Assembly: GCA_016165875.1 (NCBI GenBank)
Contig: JABBOT010000014.1
Span: 2,615,857-2,679,856 of the forward strand
Direction: 5' to 3'
Length of the DNA stretch: 64,000 nucleotides
Source of the DNA: Acanthopleura granulata
Lineage: Eukaryota > Mollusca > Polyplacophora > Chitonida > Chitonidae
The notes under the pieces were generated by a model. The model did not search any database. It was given only the letters and a program-made list of their open reading frames with translations, and was not told the origin of the DNA. Each line of letters starts with the position of its first letter. Positions within the stretch are counted from its first letter, which is position 1. Positions 18,170-31,333 of the stretch are shown one piece after another. The position numbers and the translations under genes are program-made.

Positions 18170-20750
18170 ACTTCTGGGTGACGCTTTAATGAGCGTACAT
18201 TAGCTGTGAATGCTCCACGAAGCCCGTATAAAAAGTCAGGAACAAAGGGAACGAATGAACACGTCCTCTGCAGGTGACTTGATTTGTTCTCTTTGAGCCT
18301 CGATCAACACAATATACAGAGATAGGTGATCATGTGTTATATGTAACTGCAAGTGATCACGAAGAGAGCCAAACCTTGAGCATACATCGGAATTTGCCAA
18401 GAATGACGCAGAATGCACCCGTTTCTCGAAGTACAGCTATGAAGTCTTTCTGTCAACCCGAACATACCTTTAACGTCCCGAGGCCAACTAATGGGAGATG
18501 CTGGCCGTTGTTTAGTTTAACGGTTGGTACATTCGTCTTCGCCATAACTGGGATAAGTCAACGGTGTACTGTACACTCTATTCGCAAGCTGTTCTATTTG
18601 GGCACGAGAACTGGGCCACGTTTATGCATTAGATGTGCAGACTTGTAAACTGGTCCACAATCAGTCGTACGTTTTCATTATGTCAAGGGTTATCTCTTAT
18701 AACTCAAGGACTGTAACAGAGGTTGTTTGGCTGTCTCTCTATTTTCCGTTGTCTCTGTGCTTTTACTCCACACATCAAGGACTGAATTTCGCGTATAATT
18801 ACATCAATCATTTCTGCAGTGCCAGTATAGCATTTTTCATGCGTGGACAGAAATTATGGCAAGGTATACATCAGTTTTATCTTGAAAAATTATGATGCTC
18901 AAACTAATGAGGAGATGATGCAGAATCAGGGATGTAAGTTCGCCATTGGTATACCACGCGAAAATTATGAATGGTCGTTTCTAGTCAATAACAGCACGAC
19001 CGGTTTCCCCAAAATGCCAGACGGTTCTCAAAATTAATACATGCATGTACGAAATAAAACAGAAATAGTTAATTAATTCGGCTGCATGTAAAGGGATAAT
19101 AGTCATCAGTTTTCAAAGAAGCATTCCACTGAAAAAAGGGTCAAATATTTAATGCTAAATAAAAGTATCCACGTTGAAAGAAAGCCTGTCCTCTAACCTG
19201 ACATACCGTTGTTTGTTTGATTTTGTGGTGTGCTGAGGGTTTTTTGCCGTACTGAATGTTCATGTCTTTAAATGATATTATGTCGGTAAGGTTTTGAAGG
19301 TGAGTAACACGGCAGCTCACTAAGATAAACCACCCAGTTTAGCGAAGATCCGTGTAAACCCACTAGAAGGCTGGTCCTGCATACCGCACATAGATTGAAT
19401 TCATAACCTCACATGTGGAGTTTATATACTATAGGCCCAGAGGTAACCCGAAACTCAAGATCTGTAAACAAGTGATAAGCTCTAGAGATAAAACCAGCGA
19501 CAGAGTGCAGTATGTCAGGGACATTAAAATTTTACTCTGAAATGAAGAACATGATAATTTGTTAGATATCTGTGCAAAAATTACGAAAGACTGCGGGCTT
19601 TTGAAAGCCTTTCGCCCGCTCCCCGTGTAGCCGTATAAGCCCACCTGTATCCTGCATTTCAAGCGGAAGCTGCCTGGTTTGTTTGACCTGTGTTCTAAAA
19701 CACGTGTGTTTAGTTACGTAGAATGCCGAAATATATTCGTAAATTAATGCGATATATTGTCAATGTCACCTGTAGAAAACGAATGCTTAATCCTTCTAGA
19801 AACACTCGGTGGCAAGAGACAAACATCTCCCCAACTTCCGAGATAGTAGGAACTGTACTGAATATTGTGAGGCCAAAGAATTTCCATGTTACGACAATTT
19901 GTTCCTAAAAGTATCTCTAATTGTGGCACAATTGTAACATGACACACTCCTGCTTTATCTGCGAATCTGGCACTACTCTGCCATGCCGCTATATCCGGTA
20001 CCCATCGAACCTGTGTGTAAGTTTTGCAATATTTTGACCCAAGGAACATGGTTACAAACCTATTCGACGGAGATACCCATTTCTACCTTCATTGCTAGAG
20101 AGTATCAATTATCGAGTAGCATCGACTGCGTCCAGTCTGTCCCCTTGACCACGGCACGCCCTTTAACAATACACATACAATTCGATCTTAATCGTGACGT
20201 GGGTAGTGTTGTTTGTTTCAAGGCTTGTTTTTCTCTAACGCAGGGTATATATAGAGGGTCGAAACTCAGATGCGTATTGCCATGGCTAACTAGAGTGGCC
20301 GGTTTAATTTAGTGTGTGCCACTTAGAACTCACTTCCACATATGGTAGGCTTACAAATCACATATGGACAGCGAAGAGGACCAATTTTGAATGACAGTCA
20401 TATACGTTTACACATAAATATACATTGACGATCCGATGCAATATGTCTTGATGATTTTAGATAGTTACTACGAAGTAGGTGTTTAAAACAAAAGCATTCT
20501 TACACAAATCGCCCGTGGGTATCCTATACCAAAATTTGCAAGAATAATTTCTAAAACCACTGCAGCGCAAACAACCGAAGAACTGAGAAGCTACATAAAA
20601 ATACTAAGAGATTGGGGCAGATTCGAATGAAAAGAAGCAGTCAACAGCTTTCCATAGTTATACAGTTTCATTTGTATTGTTCACATATGCAGGCGTACAC
20701 CCAACGTGGAGATTTATTCAACACGATGCTTAAGCACTCGCTGTATTGAC
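18170..20750. other. intergenic or AKR 5' intron, nothing recognised
   Basis: No exon with family resemblance was seen on either strand. AKR exon 1, expected on the - strand as an NG-xMPxhGhGTW-coding exon ending in phase 0, was searched for by motif and not found. Confidence 0.5.
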
Positions 20751-21064
20751 AATCCGGTAACAGTTTTCATATCTTAGCACACGCCGCTGTGATCAGGTTA
20801 CAGTTTTAATATCTTAACACAAGAAACAGTGATTCGGTAACAATTTCATATTTCATTACAAGTCACAGCGATCCGGTGACAGTTGTCATTTCTCATTACA
20901 AGTCACGGCGATCCGGTAACAATTGACATTTCTTATTACAAGTCACAGTGATCCGGCAACAGTTGTCACTTCTCATTACAAGGCACAGTGATCCGGTAAC
21001 AGTAGTCATTTCTCATTACAAGTCACAATGCTCCGGTGACAGTTTTCAAACCTAAATACAAGCC
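20751..21064. repeat. 40-bp minisatellite, about 7.5 units
   Basis: Unit GATCCGGTAACAGTTGTCAT then TTCTCATTACAAGTCACAGT. The central five units are well conserved and the two left-hand units are diverged, as expected if turnover acts mainly inside the array. Confidence 0.9.
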
Positions 21065-21892
21065 ATTTCTCATTGCCACAGACAATGACAAGACCGTGAC
21101 AATCCGTCCCAGGGGACATACTTCAGTAATTCATCGAGATTTTTTTCCAGGCAGATTTGATTTACTCGTTAGCAATATTTTAATTTGACCGAACGATTTC
21201 ACCATAAAGTTTATCACATCACCGTGTGTCTATATAGCCAAACCTTTTACTATTCATAGACCAGCTACTTTACTCTTGGCGATCCAGTCCACTCCTTGTT
21301 TTCCCCCACTAAATCTAAACAAAGTCAGAAATCTATATGAGATGCAAAACGCAAATCAAATCAGTAAATAACCAATCGATAAATCAAAAAACTAACGACA
21401 CGGTAATGTTAAAGGCGATTATATTGCATCTACACACTGCCCATCTGTGAATGGATTGGATATTGTTGGCATTTCCCCGAATCCTAACACGCTTCTGTCT
21501 ACCCCAACACTCTCGGCACCAAGAGTAGTCTGACGTCCTTGGCGTCATGCATTTCAGAATCACAATCCGTATCTGTCACTTACAGCACACAGATTTTGCG
21601 ACCTTGGGGCGATGTTTAACGACTGACTTAAGCTCACACCACGTGCTTCGTTCTCAAAGGGTAATCGGACACCTAGTCATTTACCCGAGGGGCAGTCAAA
21701 CCCCAACACCTTGTCGATTTATAATGCCTTTAGTATTAGCCGGCTTGGGAACGTGTCTGTGTGTGTATTTGTGCAGGCTCGAGAGCATGTAGTTGTTCAG
21801 GTTCGACAGCTCTTTATCTACAACACATCGATCAGCGCCTGCGTAAACAACCTTATTAATTATAAGCTATTCAATAATACAGACATAAAACA

Positions 21893-22025
21893 CAAGCATG
21901 CAGCGTAAAACCAGAGCAGAGACTGCAGTATGATGCATGTGGTTGGCAAATGGTCACATGTGATCGTTCAAATGCGGTCTCCTCTTGTCAATTTAACAAA
22001 GTTAAGGTTTTATTCTAATTATTTG
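21893..22025 (+). repeat. 190-bp dispersed repeat (family 5), partial
   Basis: GTAAAACCAGAGCAGAGACTGCAGTATGATG..GTTGGCAAATGGTCACATGTGA, CTCTTGTCAATTTAACAAAGTTAAGGTTTTATTCTAA. Confidence 0.7.
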
Positions 22026-22055
22026 TTTGAATGTTGAAATGGTACCAACTTACAC

Positions 22056-22084
22056 CACACACACACACACACACACACACACAC
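22056..22084. repeat. (AC)n microsatellite
   Basis: About 14 AC units, uninterrupted. Confidence 0.95.
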
Positions 22085-25000
22085 CACCCCACCCTGTATC
22101 CTCTCCTTCCTTCTCTGCCAGAATATTTTCAGTTTAATTAGGTCTCAACAATACAGCGAGCTAGCAACATATGACGTACATGTGTACTCGATGTCCGGTA
22201 TGGAATCGTCACGTGTACTCCATGTCTGGTATGGACTAGTGAATTAGCACATGAGGCACACGTGTACTCAACGTCTGGTAGCCATTGGTTACTAAGCACA
22301 AGTAGCATGTTATTTCATAATTCATGCAGTGTTATCGATGATTTACTGAGGGCCCCCACTTTAGCGGTTAGAGTGTCAAACACAGTTTCCTGTTAACCCT
22401 AGCAATAAAAGTGCTAAACGAATCGAGATTAGCTGTGCATTTTGGACGGCTGCCTTGTGGAATTGCGATAATCGCGAGACTAGCCTACACATGGAAATAA
22501 CAGTTATATTAAGTCAAGGTTGACTTAAGAGAGCGATTACGATATACACAGTATACATGGCTCGCAACTGTGAATGTGTCAATTGGCTTTTCATTGGTTC
22601 GTTGAATCCAGCTTTAACACAATGCGACAGTGTTTGGCAAGAAAATCAGCCACAAGGAGTTGGCCACTTAAAACCACTCTTCCGTTAAATATTTGGCTGG
22701 AATAAATCTTTTGACCAGTTTTTGGTTAGGCCGACGTTTTTTTTATTGCCCTTGTGAATACAACTGGCTGTTACAGTCCAACTTTATATACCAGCGCTCC
22801 TAGGGGTACCCTTGGCCAACAAATGACACAGTTGGCGTCATCCCTCGATTAGCACTCTCCGTCTAGGCAAAACAGTTCTATGCTCGGCTAAAATACATCA
22901 TTCTCAGCTGTTAACCTCCAGAGTTTGTGAACTGTCTCCGTGATTGGTGAGAACAACTATACAGAAAGGGTGGCATAGTGTCAGTGACAGGAAAGACCAA
23001 AGGATTACACCGTTTGGACGGTCTTGTTTCAGGCGGGAAACGTTCCATATTCCGTCTCCTGTCCATAGTCGTATACAAGCTATGCACACCCACCGATTCT
23101 GTGTTTTGATTCATCACCATTAGAGTTCAAGCCTCTAGTAATATTTTCGATGTTTGGTGTAACTACGTTCGTCAAGACGGCATGCGCACGCAGTGTTTGA
23201 GAGAGCCTGTTTATGACAAATAAAGTGTGGGGCGCGATCAACTCTCCGTGTCCACGGTTTTCTTCTTCTAGCGAAAGAATTTCGTTGTGTCTCGTCTAAG
23301 CTCAGGGTTCAAGACTTGACCAGCTTTTAGTTTTGAGGCCCTCGACAGGAAGAACCATGAGAGGGACACGGGTGACTCTTAAGAAGAAACTCAGACAGAC
23401 ATGGATCTTTTGCTCGGGGTGAGACATTCGAACAAAGTTAACAACCAAGCATACATATAGGGGCGCGTCATAACGCACTCTTCACTCTACGTGCAATATT
23501 TATGTTGTATTCTGTAAAGAGTAAATCAATATAACTTACGGGGCTATAAGGATAAACAGGCTATGCACTTCAGTAGTCAGCGTTAAGACCAGGAATCATC
23601 ATGAGCTTTGTTAGCTTTTCAGTTAGTCTTAGCTTTCTCAAACGAACTGATACATAAAGTGACTTTACAGCAGAAGGCAAGCCTGGGATTCGAAGACTAC
23701 ATTTAACGTGGTACCATCGTGTATGAATTGGGATGTCCATGCACTATCGTATTAGACTGCCACATCCCGGTCGCATTCCATCGCTTGCTTATTTTTGTGC
23801 TTGACCAATTTTACTATGTCTGAGGAAAGGGAGCTAACAAGGCACTGGTGATTTTCTAGCGTTGAGGTTTACCTTGGCTGCCAGGCACCCTCTTCAAAAG
23901 TCAGGGGATTTTTGAAGATACTACTGTTCTGTGGAAACGTTATTTTCAGCCGATATCGTTACAAAGCCCGGACGATAAGCACTACTCCACTCTGCGCTGG
24001 GTAGGGTTACTGGGCTAACATTGTCCCTGTGCTAACAGTACTTTAAGCGATTACGTGACCGAGGCCATTCGAGTTGGTGAACTCCTGCGAAGTATTGGAT
24101 TTCCCTCGTGTTATGGGAACGTTGTGGTTAGTGGGAACGGTGGGGTGTTTGGCTTTCCAACGGTGCGTGGGGCCGTGGATATATCCCCGGCAGGACAGCT
24201 AAGGTTGATTAAGTCTTATACCTGTGCCCGCCTTACGCTTACCTGTCCGACATTCCATCCACCTGTCTGCATAATTCAACCCGCCCTCCGCGAAACTTGA
24301 GGCTTGTTTCATGTGGGCGGTGGACATATACGCGTACACGCCAGGTGAAACTTTAACGAGGTGATCGCTTAACCCTCATTACAGTGTTGATTGGATAATC
24401 AGGAAAAACCTGAGCAGCGTATTTCCGGCTGATATCTTCTCCTTTACCAACATGGACCCTGGACTACGACACATACTCTGACTGTGTTTTCAGTACTCCA
24501 GGAAGTTGTCTGGGACGTTACCAGTGTGTGAGGTGAAATAGTTTAGTGATCTGTCCAGTCCATACCGAACTTCCCTTTTTATTCTCGGAGATTTGGTGAT
24601 CTGAAAAAGAGGTTCTGACGAACTCTGTATTCGAAAGTGGTATAATTATAATTATAATTTATAATTTCGTTGGTGTGTGAATTGAAAATATTCTGTTAAT
24701 CTTCCTTCTTCACAGTGAAAATTATCCAGATAGCTAGAGCAAAGTGCACTAGAGACCATCAGATTGCAGCCTAATTCATTGTAATTCGACTTTTAAAATA
24801 GACCTTTGTTGCATAATCTACTTTGAAAGTTGAATTGAAGTCAGTAAGTCAAAACTAAGTTGGTCACGAAGTTTATCAACGTTCAGCTCGATATCGCCAG
24901 GGTATATTCTGGACAAGCGAAAGCGGGAATCTACAGTGACATTTTTCTTCCATGTTTAAATTGAGGATTAGTTTCAGTGGATTAATGGTGCGCGGGATAA

Positions 25001-27424
25001 TAAGCTAAACAATCTGCATGTTAACAGCCCTAGTGTGCTGTAAGCTCAGTCAATGGACAAAACTGTGCGGACACATTCAATACCCTTGTTGACATTGCTT
25101 GTTCACGCTTGATCGTCTACCGTGTCGGCTTTGTTATCGTGCCATTGCTGGAAAACCGATACCGGTCAAAAAGACACAAGGATCGATGTGTGCCATCATG
25201 GAATGTTGTATTAGACACGCCGCTGTCGTCAGTGGAAACACCGGTACAAGAGGTAAAGACGATTTCTACACGAGCTATGGAGAAAGCTTAACCCCATCGC
25301 ACTCGTGAGTATGACTGGCAGTACATCTTGTTTATCGGGCTCTTATATATTAGGTGTTGAAAACAAAGAGTCATAGCGAAACAGCCATTCGATTAGATTA
25401 AACTATACCAATCATGCCATACCGGATATAGCAAAACTAAACAGGCTTATCTTGCACCCGGGCCAACGGCAATAAAATTCACATTGTTCTTGGCCACGTT
25501 TCATTCTTAACGATTTATAATAAATACATGCAAAATGAGATCATTGTTCTAAAGAAGTAGCGAATAAGTCTACCTTCTTTCAGAATGTTAGCGTACGGTT
25601 TTATAATATTAAATAATGTGACATGTCAACTATTTTATTTTTAAATTAGGAAAACATGCATTTCATTTAGATGTTTTGAAACATTATTATTATTGCTGTT
25701 GTTGTCGTTGTTGTTATCATCATCATCATCTTCATCATCATTATTATTGTTAGCAATAGTAGTAGCAATAGTAGTAGTATTAGTATTATTGGTAACGTAG
25801 ATCTTCACAATGTGTGACATTCCGTGTGACTACCTATTACTAATTACGCCGTATGAAATAGTTCAGGTGGGAATCAGTTCCGCTTCGTTGTGCGTCTGTG
25901 TAGGTTTTGACAGGCCGGTATAAATAATCTTTCAGCGTCACCCACGCCATAGCCCTGTATTATTTTCGTGTTTTATTTTCATCTCACAAAACAGTTTATG
26001 GTCGTACTGTTATTAAATTCACACCCTTTGTCTATTTCATCTATACCGCTTCAATTAAAAATTGTGTGTCTGTTGGGGAGGTGTGTGTGTGGGGGGGGGG
26101 TGTTCATTTAATGCTGGTTTCCCCAAGTCTGAAAGGCTAGCGGTGTAGAGCGAAAACGCCATGGATCGCTCGACCTACTCAACCCCAAGATTTGTCACGG
26201 GTGAAGAGGAAACACGTTGTTTTGGTAGATAATAGTAAAACTGGTGTGAACCACTGTGATCAGCCATGCGGACAACCTTTAATCTCTTGGTTTAATAATT
26301 GACCCTGAAAGTGCCATTCATGGACTCAATGTAATGAAGTTCGATTCACGCCCTTTAAACCCCCTCGTTATCGAAGAAGGTAAAAGGTCATTCATTTCAA
26401 ATAATATTTCTCGAAAATTTTATATATAGCCAGGTTAATAAAACCACATTAGTCAGTTTGTACAAGTTTGCCCCAGGTTATCAAACCAAGAAAAACAGAC
26501 TGGGAATGCTGATTTAATGGCTTTTTAACAACATGTTAAATCTAACTTGATCATTACGTTTAAACAGAAGTAATACAGAAATTTGTGCACGATTAGTTTT
26601 GTACATATTTGTTTGCAGAAAAATAACTTCAAATCGCAAAATACCAAAAGTTTCCAATTTAAGCGCGAATTTGTAAATTGTCTGACTTACAATTTTTTTC
26701 AAAACCGTTCTTCCTTAACCACATATTTTATGAAATATGCAAGTATTTCCATATGAAATAACTATTTCACGCGTTTCGAAAAACTACGGTTTGCATAAAT
26801 CCTCCTCAAAATGATAGACGTAGAGTTTAATGTGTATAAAAGATCTACATGCACCTATAAGTAGATCAATCCGAGTTTATCTTTAAATGTTTTCCCACTT
26901 TAGATATCCACTATGTCTATTGACATGACCTTGCACGGGCTGATAAAGCTTTGCTGTGTGATCAACCCGGGCTTGTGTGATGGTTTTGTAGGCCACTTAG
27001 CAAACGCATTCAAAGTCATTAAGCCCAGGCTGTTTAAACTATCTTGAATGTGCGGAGAACCTGAATTAGATGCCCATGTCACTGACTGACGGTCAAAAGT
27101 GAGTGGTTTAGAAGTGACCCTTTAGGACATGGAGGTCAGAAAGGACACTTTTGTGAAATACTTCGGAATATCTAAAATATACGTGATAATCTTTCTTACA
27201 ATTTTAATGAAATTCTCAAAATACATTTCTCATTTTCTTGTTCTTAAACATATGACCCTTATTTGTAAATTTCACTGAAACGAACACTCCCATCCTTTTG
27301 TCTTTTTCATGACCTGTGCCCCACATAAAATAATTGTCCTCATCTTCGAAACTAGGATGTGTCATCCGGCTCGGTTACATGTGAACCTGTTACATGTCAA
27401 GTGTCATAATCTAGCGTGTCATAA
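22085..27424. other. long stretch without recognisable genes
   Basis: Contents are an imperfect triplet-rich region at 25685-25795 (ATT, GTT, ATC and TAG units) and a GTGTGTGTGTGGGGGGGGGG run near 26083-26101. Short open frames around 24055-24300 and 25099-25308 have no family features and no convincing splice context. AKR exon 1 may be hidden here. Confidence 0.5.
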
Positions 27425-27590
27425 TGTGCGAACCCAAGGGATTCCAGCTTTAGAATCTGATTTGCTCAAAGGTGGATAATTATTTTAATACGCTGTCATT
27501 TTCAGTCAAGTTGCACGCAGAAAGTCAGATTGTCAGCAATCACGAAATAAGCACCGGGATCTTATTTGGTCATGACACTATGTCACAAGT
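27425..27590. repeat. weak dispersed repeat, related to 17290-17460
   Basis: GCTGTCATTTTCAGTCAAGTT, GTCAGCAATCACGAAATAAGCACCGGGATC and TCATGACACTAT parallel the other copy. Confidence 0.5.
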
Positions 27591-27697
27591 GGCTATCTGA
27601 AGTAGGCAGTGATGACATCTGCTGTCAGCAACATGTTCTAACAATGTTTTTCTGTTGGTTTATTATTTATTTTTTTTATTTATTTATTTTTTTTTTT

Positions 27698-27737
27698 GTA
27701 TGACGTTAAGCCATAATCAGTCATTCATTCTTTCCGG
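27698..27737 (+). mobile_element. LINE 3' end remnant
   Basis: TGACGTTAAGCCATAATCAGTCATTCATTC is the same terminal sequence as the LINE at 4020-5235, here only about 40 bp long and preceded by a T-rich run. Confidence 0.6.
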
Positions 27738-27973
27738 GCTGCCGCTTAAATTGGGGACTGAGGTTTGTCAGATCAACTTCACCACCATCGTACCAGAGAA
27801 AAGTTCTGGAATTAACTCATCACCAGTCAGTTAAGTAAATAAACGAAAGATCTATGCCTTATACCCATGAAGTTTTGGATAAAACCACGACAGAGATGAT
27901 CGACAAATTAACTCTGTGTATAGAATATGTACTCTTTCTGATTTTGGTTTCATTTTCGTCTCATTGTCTGCAG

Positions 27974-29781
27974 ATCATGACAGACATCGATAGCCAGCAT
28001 GAGAATTCACGGAGATTTCCACACTTTCAGACCCGTGCCCCGGAGAAGGGCTGCACTGATGGGGGACAACAGTCATCTGGCTACGTCCTTGTTCTCCCGT
28101 CCAAAGGCAAGTTCACACGACGTGCCTCAGCGCCCGAGGCAAGTTGCCAGATCCGAAATGTCTCTCCGGTCCTCCAATCCACAGTGGATGAAAACTTTGG
28201 AGGAAAAGTTCCATAAGCTTCATATTAAGATCGACTCCTACCCACCGGCGGGGTCCCGGGGCAGTCAGTTCCCCCCGGGTCATGGGGTCGGTATACCTCG
28301 GTACAACTGGGCTCACAGACCCTTCAACAAATCCTTGCCTAACAAATACACATTGAATAGACCGGTCGACCTAGTTCGTCTTGGGAAGTCTGTGCTTCGT
28401 TATGCGAAGACCAGACGACATTCGGAACAGCGATCAAAAGCTACTCGGCCATACGGGGCTGTTGCACACGGCACGAAGACTAATCAGCGTGGTAATCAGT
28501 CCGTCGGCGCTGTCTCATTGTGTGCTAACTCGAGTGAAGCACCTCCCGGCACACAGAGCGCGACAGGGGATTCGCACGAATTGTCAGAGGGACATGAGTT
28601 GTTTGTCAGCAGCAAAGGCTATGTTGGCAGGAACAACCTAGGTACTGTCAGGACAAAGCCGTGCCACTGCGATATACAAGGGCAGTTGCCCGACGGTGAC
28701 GCTTTGGGCGTTGACATCCCAGAGGGTGATATTCACGGGATCTCCGGGGGATCACTTGCATCAGACCCTGATTCATATCTGCCAGGGGTTTATTACGACT
28801 ATCACCTGCCCCTGACTGACAGACAGGAAAAGAAGCACGACCAAGGGGACGTTGCTGACACACGAACGGTGGCAACCACCGTCGGGAGGTACATGGACAC
28901 AATAGCTCGTCCGTTTTCCCCAAGTCCGTCGTGTTTCTCTCACCCGTCCACTCACAAGAGTTCCTGGAGACCTAAGTCTTCTCAGGCGGCGTCGGAGAGC
29001 GCCAGCTACAGCGTTCACAAGAAGTTGCATCCGCGATCAGGAAAAATGCCGAGGACTGGTCGCAAGGCTTCTGAAGCAAAACGAATTAACGTTCTGCTTG
29101 GAATGTCCGAAGAAGCCAGACATGCAATTTCGGAAACAAAGAAAGAGATGGGTTCGCTACCAAAGAGAGTCCTTGAAAACGAATTTGCTTTGAGCGACGG
29201 TGTGGGCGAAGACAACAATAACAACAATAACAAAGGTCGGGGAAGGATTTATAGTAATAGGCCCTTGTCAGAAAATATCATTTCTACCAAAGCAAAAGCT
29301 TTAGTAAAAAGTAATGCTGCCGAAGGAGATTGTGTTGGTACTGGAGAAAGTGATGGTGTAGGCACTGGAAGCAACGCGCAAGTCAGTGTTCCATCTTCCG
29401 CCTCTGTCAAGACAACAATCGACGAAGATTCGAACCCAAGGAATATGTCGATCACGTCATTTGCACAGGAAGATGTGAACGATCTGGGAACAAAGCTGCC
29501 GGCACTAGAGCCCAGCAGAGAGCCAGAAACTAAAAGTTTAAATTATCTTCAGATTAAACAGCACAATGGCTTGAATTCTGGTGGTAGACACAAAACGCCT
29601 CGAAATATCTCTCGCGAGAAGACGTTCCAAATTACACCACCTGACTACGACGTGAGGTTTCGGGAGATTCTCACGTGTGAAATCCCGGAGAGCGAGACCC
29701 CTCCTCCAGATATCAAAGCTCAAGCTGTGGCAAAATGCTCGGAATGGCTCAATAAACGCTATATCAACAATTGTAGGACAG
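27974..29781 (+). CDS. unrecognised protein, long exon; start at 27999
   Basis: The reading frame of about 594 codons starts at ATG 27999, just after an in-frame TGA at 27978. A strong acceptor (TTTCATTTTCGTC...GTCTGCAG) at 27973 suggests the exon begins at 27974 with 5' UTR. The protein is hydrophilic, rich in S, R, K, G and P, with no signal peptide or membrane segment. A basic N-terminal half contains FHKLHIKIDSYPPAG, GIPRYNWAHRPFNKSLPNKY and VDLVRLGKSVLRYAKTRR. There is a run of six Asn near 29212-29232 and a more conserved-looking end, ITPPDYDVRFREILTCEIPE, SETPPPDIKAQAV, KCSEWLNKRY. It resembles intrinsically disordered animal proteins, but I do not recognise the family. The exon probably ends at the strong donor ACAG|GTAAGG, not at the TGA near 29800. 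Confidence 0.75.
27977..28216 (+). other. overlapping upstream ORF in another frame
   Basis: An ATG three bases into the exon opens an 80-codon frame (MTDIDSQHEN...) that overlaps the start of the long frame by about 218 bp. Both ATGs have A at -3. It may be a translation-controlling upstream ORF, or simply chance. Confidence 0.4.
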
Positions 29782-30210
29782 GTAAGGAGAACTTTTCGTG
29801 ACGACATGTATAATTATACATACATGACCGCATTTCTCGGCTGAGTCGATTACGACAGCGTTAAAACCTATATGGACAAAATGATCGGTTTGGTCTCTTT
29901 CACACACATACCTCACGTAAACGAAAACATTTGGAAATTTAGCTTCACATTACGTTTTGTCGCTACCCCCAAGGAATAGCAGAACTATAGAGCGCGACTA
30001 AAGAAACGTTGCCAACTTCTTTCCATTGGATGCTGATTGGCGGGGATGCAAAGATGCCTTCATTTTATGACTCTGGAGACACCAGCGCCTCATCTTTTGT
30101 CACTTCGTGTGCAGCATGTGGAACGTTCCATAACTGACAAACATTTTGTTACCTGCCCTCACACCACCGCGTCAAAGGAAGATATTGTGCAATCTGTCAC
30201 CAAATGTCAG

Positions 30211-30449
30211 TTCAAGCGGTAAACTTAAATCCACAAACATTGGGAAGAATTTGTGAGTACAGTTGGACGTCTATAATGAACACTGACTCCCCCGTGTCAA
30301 AACGTTTGACAGGCATATCAGGCCTTGGTGACAAGAAGCGGTCGGTGACCCACGTATCGCCGTCGGCACAGTCTTACATTCGCCGAAAACCGCTTGTGCA
30401 TAGCTGTTCGTCAGGCATGGGAAAGTTCGTTAGTAATTTGCCAACCTGA
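30211..30449 (+). CDS. unrecognised protein, proposed last exon
   Basis: This exon is proposed because the long exon ends in phase 1 (ACA G) and the acceptor AAATGTCAG at 30210 continues in phase (TT CAA GCG). It gives VQAVNLNPQTLGRICEYSWT and then SIMNTDSPVSKRLTGISGL, DKKRSVTHVSPSAQSYIRR, ending KFVSNLPT at a TGA. The intron would be 429 bp. An AATAAA follows about 84 nt after the stop, which supports the model. The polypyrimidine tract is only moderate, so this remains a proposal. Composition (S/R/K-rich) matches the first exon. Confidence 0.45.
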
Positions 30450-30532
30450 GTTGTGATTTACTTCCACCACTCAGGTTTCATCCACCAATACACAACTGTC
30501 ATTGAATAAGTGAAAATTCTCGACAAAGGTGT

Positions 30533-30538
30533 AATAAA
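30533..30538 (+). terminator. candidate polyadenylation signal of the unrecognised gene
   Basis: AATAAA about 84 nt past the proposed stop at 30449, and about 735 nt past the unspliced stop near 29800. Confidence 0.45.
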
Positions 30539-30959
30539 TATATAGAAAAAATCTAATATGTCATAATATATAATATTAATATAACTTTCTATGTTTTTTT
30601 TTAAACAAATCCACGATTCACATTTAAAATCACATAATTTTCAAACCAGTGCTTTTAACTACCCCTCTACTGAAAATTAGAGCCTCGAAATTGATGATAA
30701 TTTAAGAATCAGAACCATCCACTTTCTTTTCGGTAACATCTATAATGATAACGGATTATCGCTAATGATCAATTTTCTACAGGGACTTACACCTCATGAA
30801 GCCGCCGGTGTGACGTCATCTTGACTGTCGAGCATAATCTCGCATATATGATGCAATGCGTGAACCATTGGTACTGGTTTTGCATTTATATCAACTAGCT
30901 GAAAACAGTGCTGTTTGCTCGTCTTTGTTTTCCTGTTATATACTGAAACAGCCCGGGAA

Positions 30960-30962
<3 letters not shown>

Positions 30963-31010
<48 letters not shown>
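30963..31010. repeat. (AT)n microsatellite
   Basis: About 24 uninterrupted TA units. Confidence 0.95.
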
Positions 31011-31011
<1 letters not shown>

Positions 31012-31227
31012 TTTCAGCCGCAGACAGAGATTAACCTTGTCAGAGACATAATTAAAGTTGTTGGTATAAATCAAAGATTTATTGAGGGTTCATGAACATG
31101 GACAAGACGCAAAACAGAGCGTTGTTCTTGTTTTGCTTCCTTCGATTACCATTTCGTCGTATGTGCGCATGCGCAGTCACAGTATACATTGTAAAAGGCA
31201 CGACGACCTTGATAGCGGATGTACTAG

Positions 31228-31333
31228 GACCGCCTGGTCTCTGTCCGGTTTCCTAACATCATAATGCTGGCTGCCGTCGAAGAACCGAAATATTCTCAAA
31301 ATCGACGAATAAATACAAGGACATAAATAAATG
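31228..31333 (+). mobile_element. SINE family 1, 3' fragment
   Basis: TCTGTCCGGTTTCCTAACATCATAATGCTGGCTGCCGTCG, CCGAAATATTCTCAAAATCGACGAATAAATA with an ATAAATAAA tail. Confidence 0.7.

Noticed and set aside
26467..26490. Candidate AKR exon 1 (- strand, LGLITWG)
   Set aside because: The motif is not GhGTW, there is no GT after TGG in phase, and no Met or NG-xMP segment upstream.
30037..30222. 61-codon frame before the proposed last exon of the novel gene
   Set aside because: It is in a different frame from the phase needed and has no acceptor in phase with the donor at 29781.
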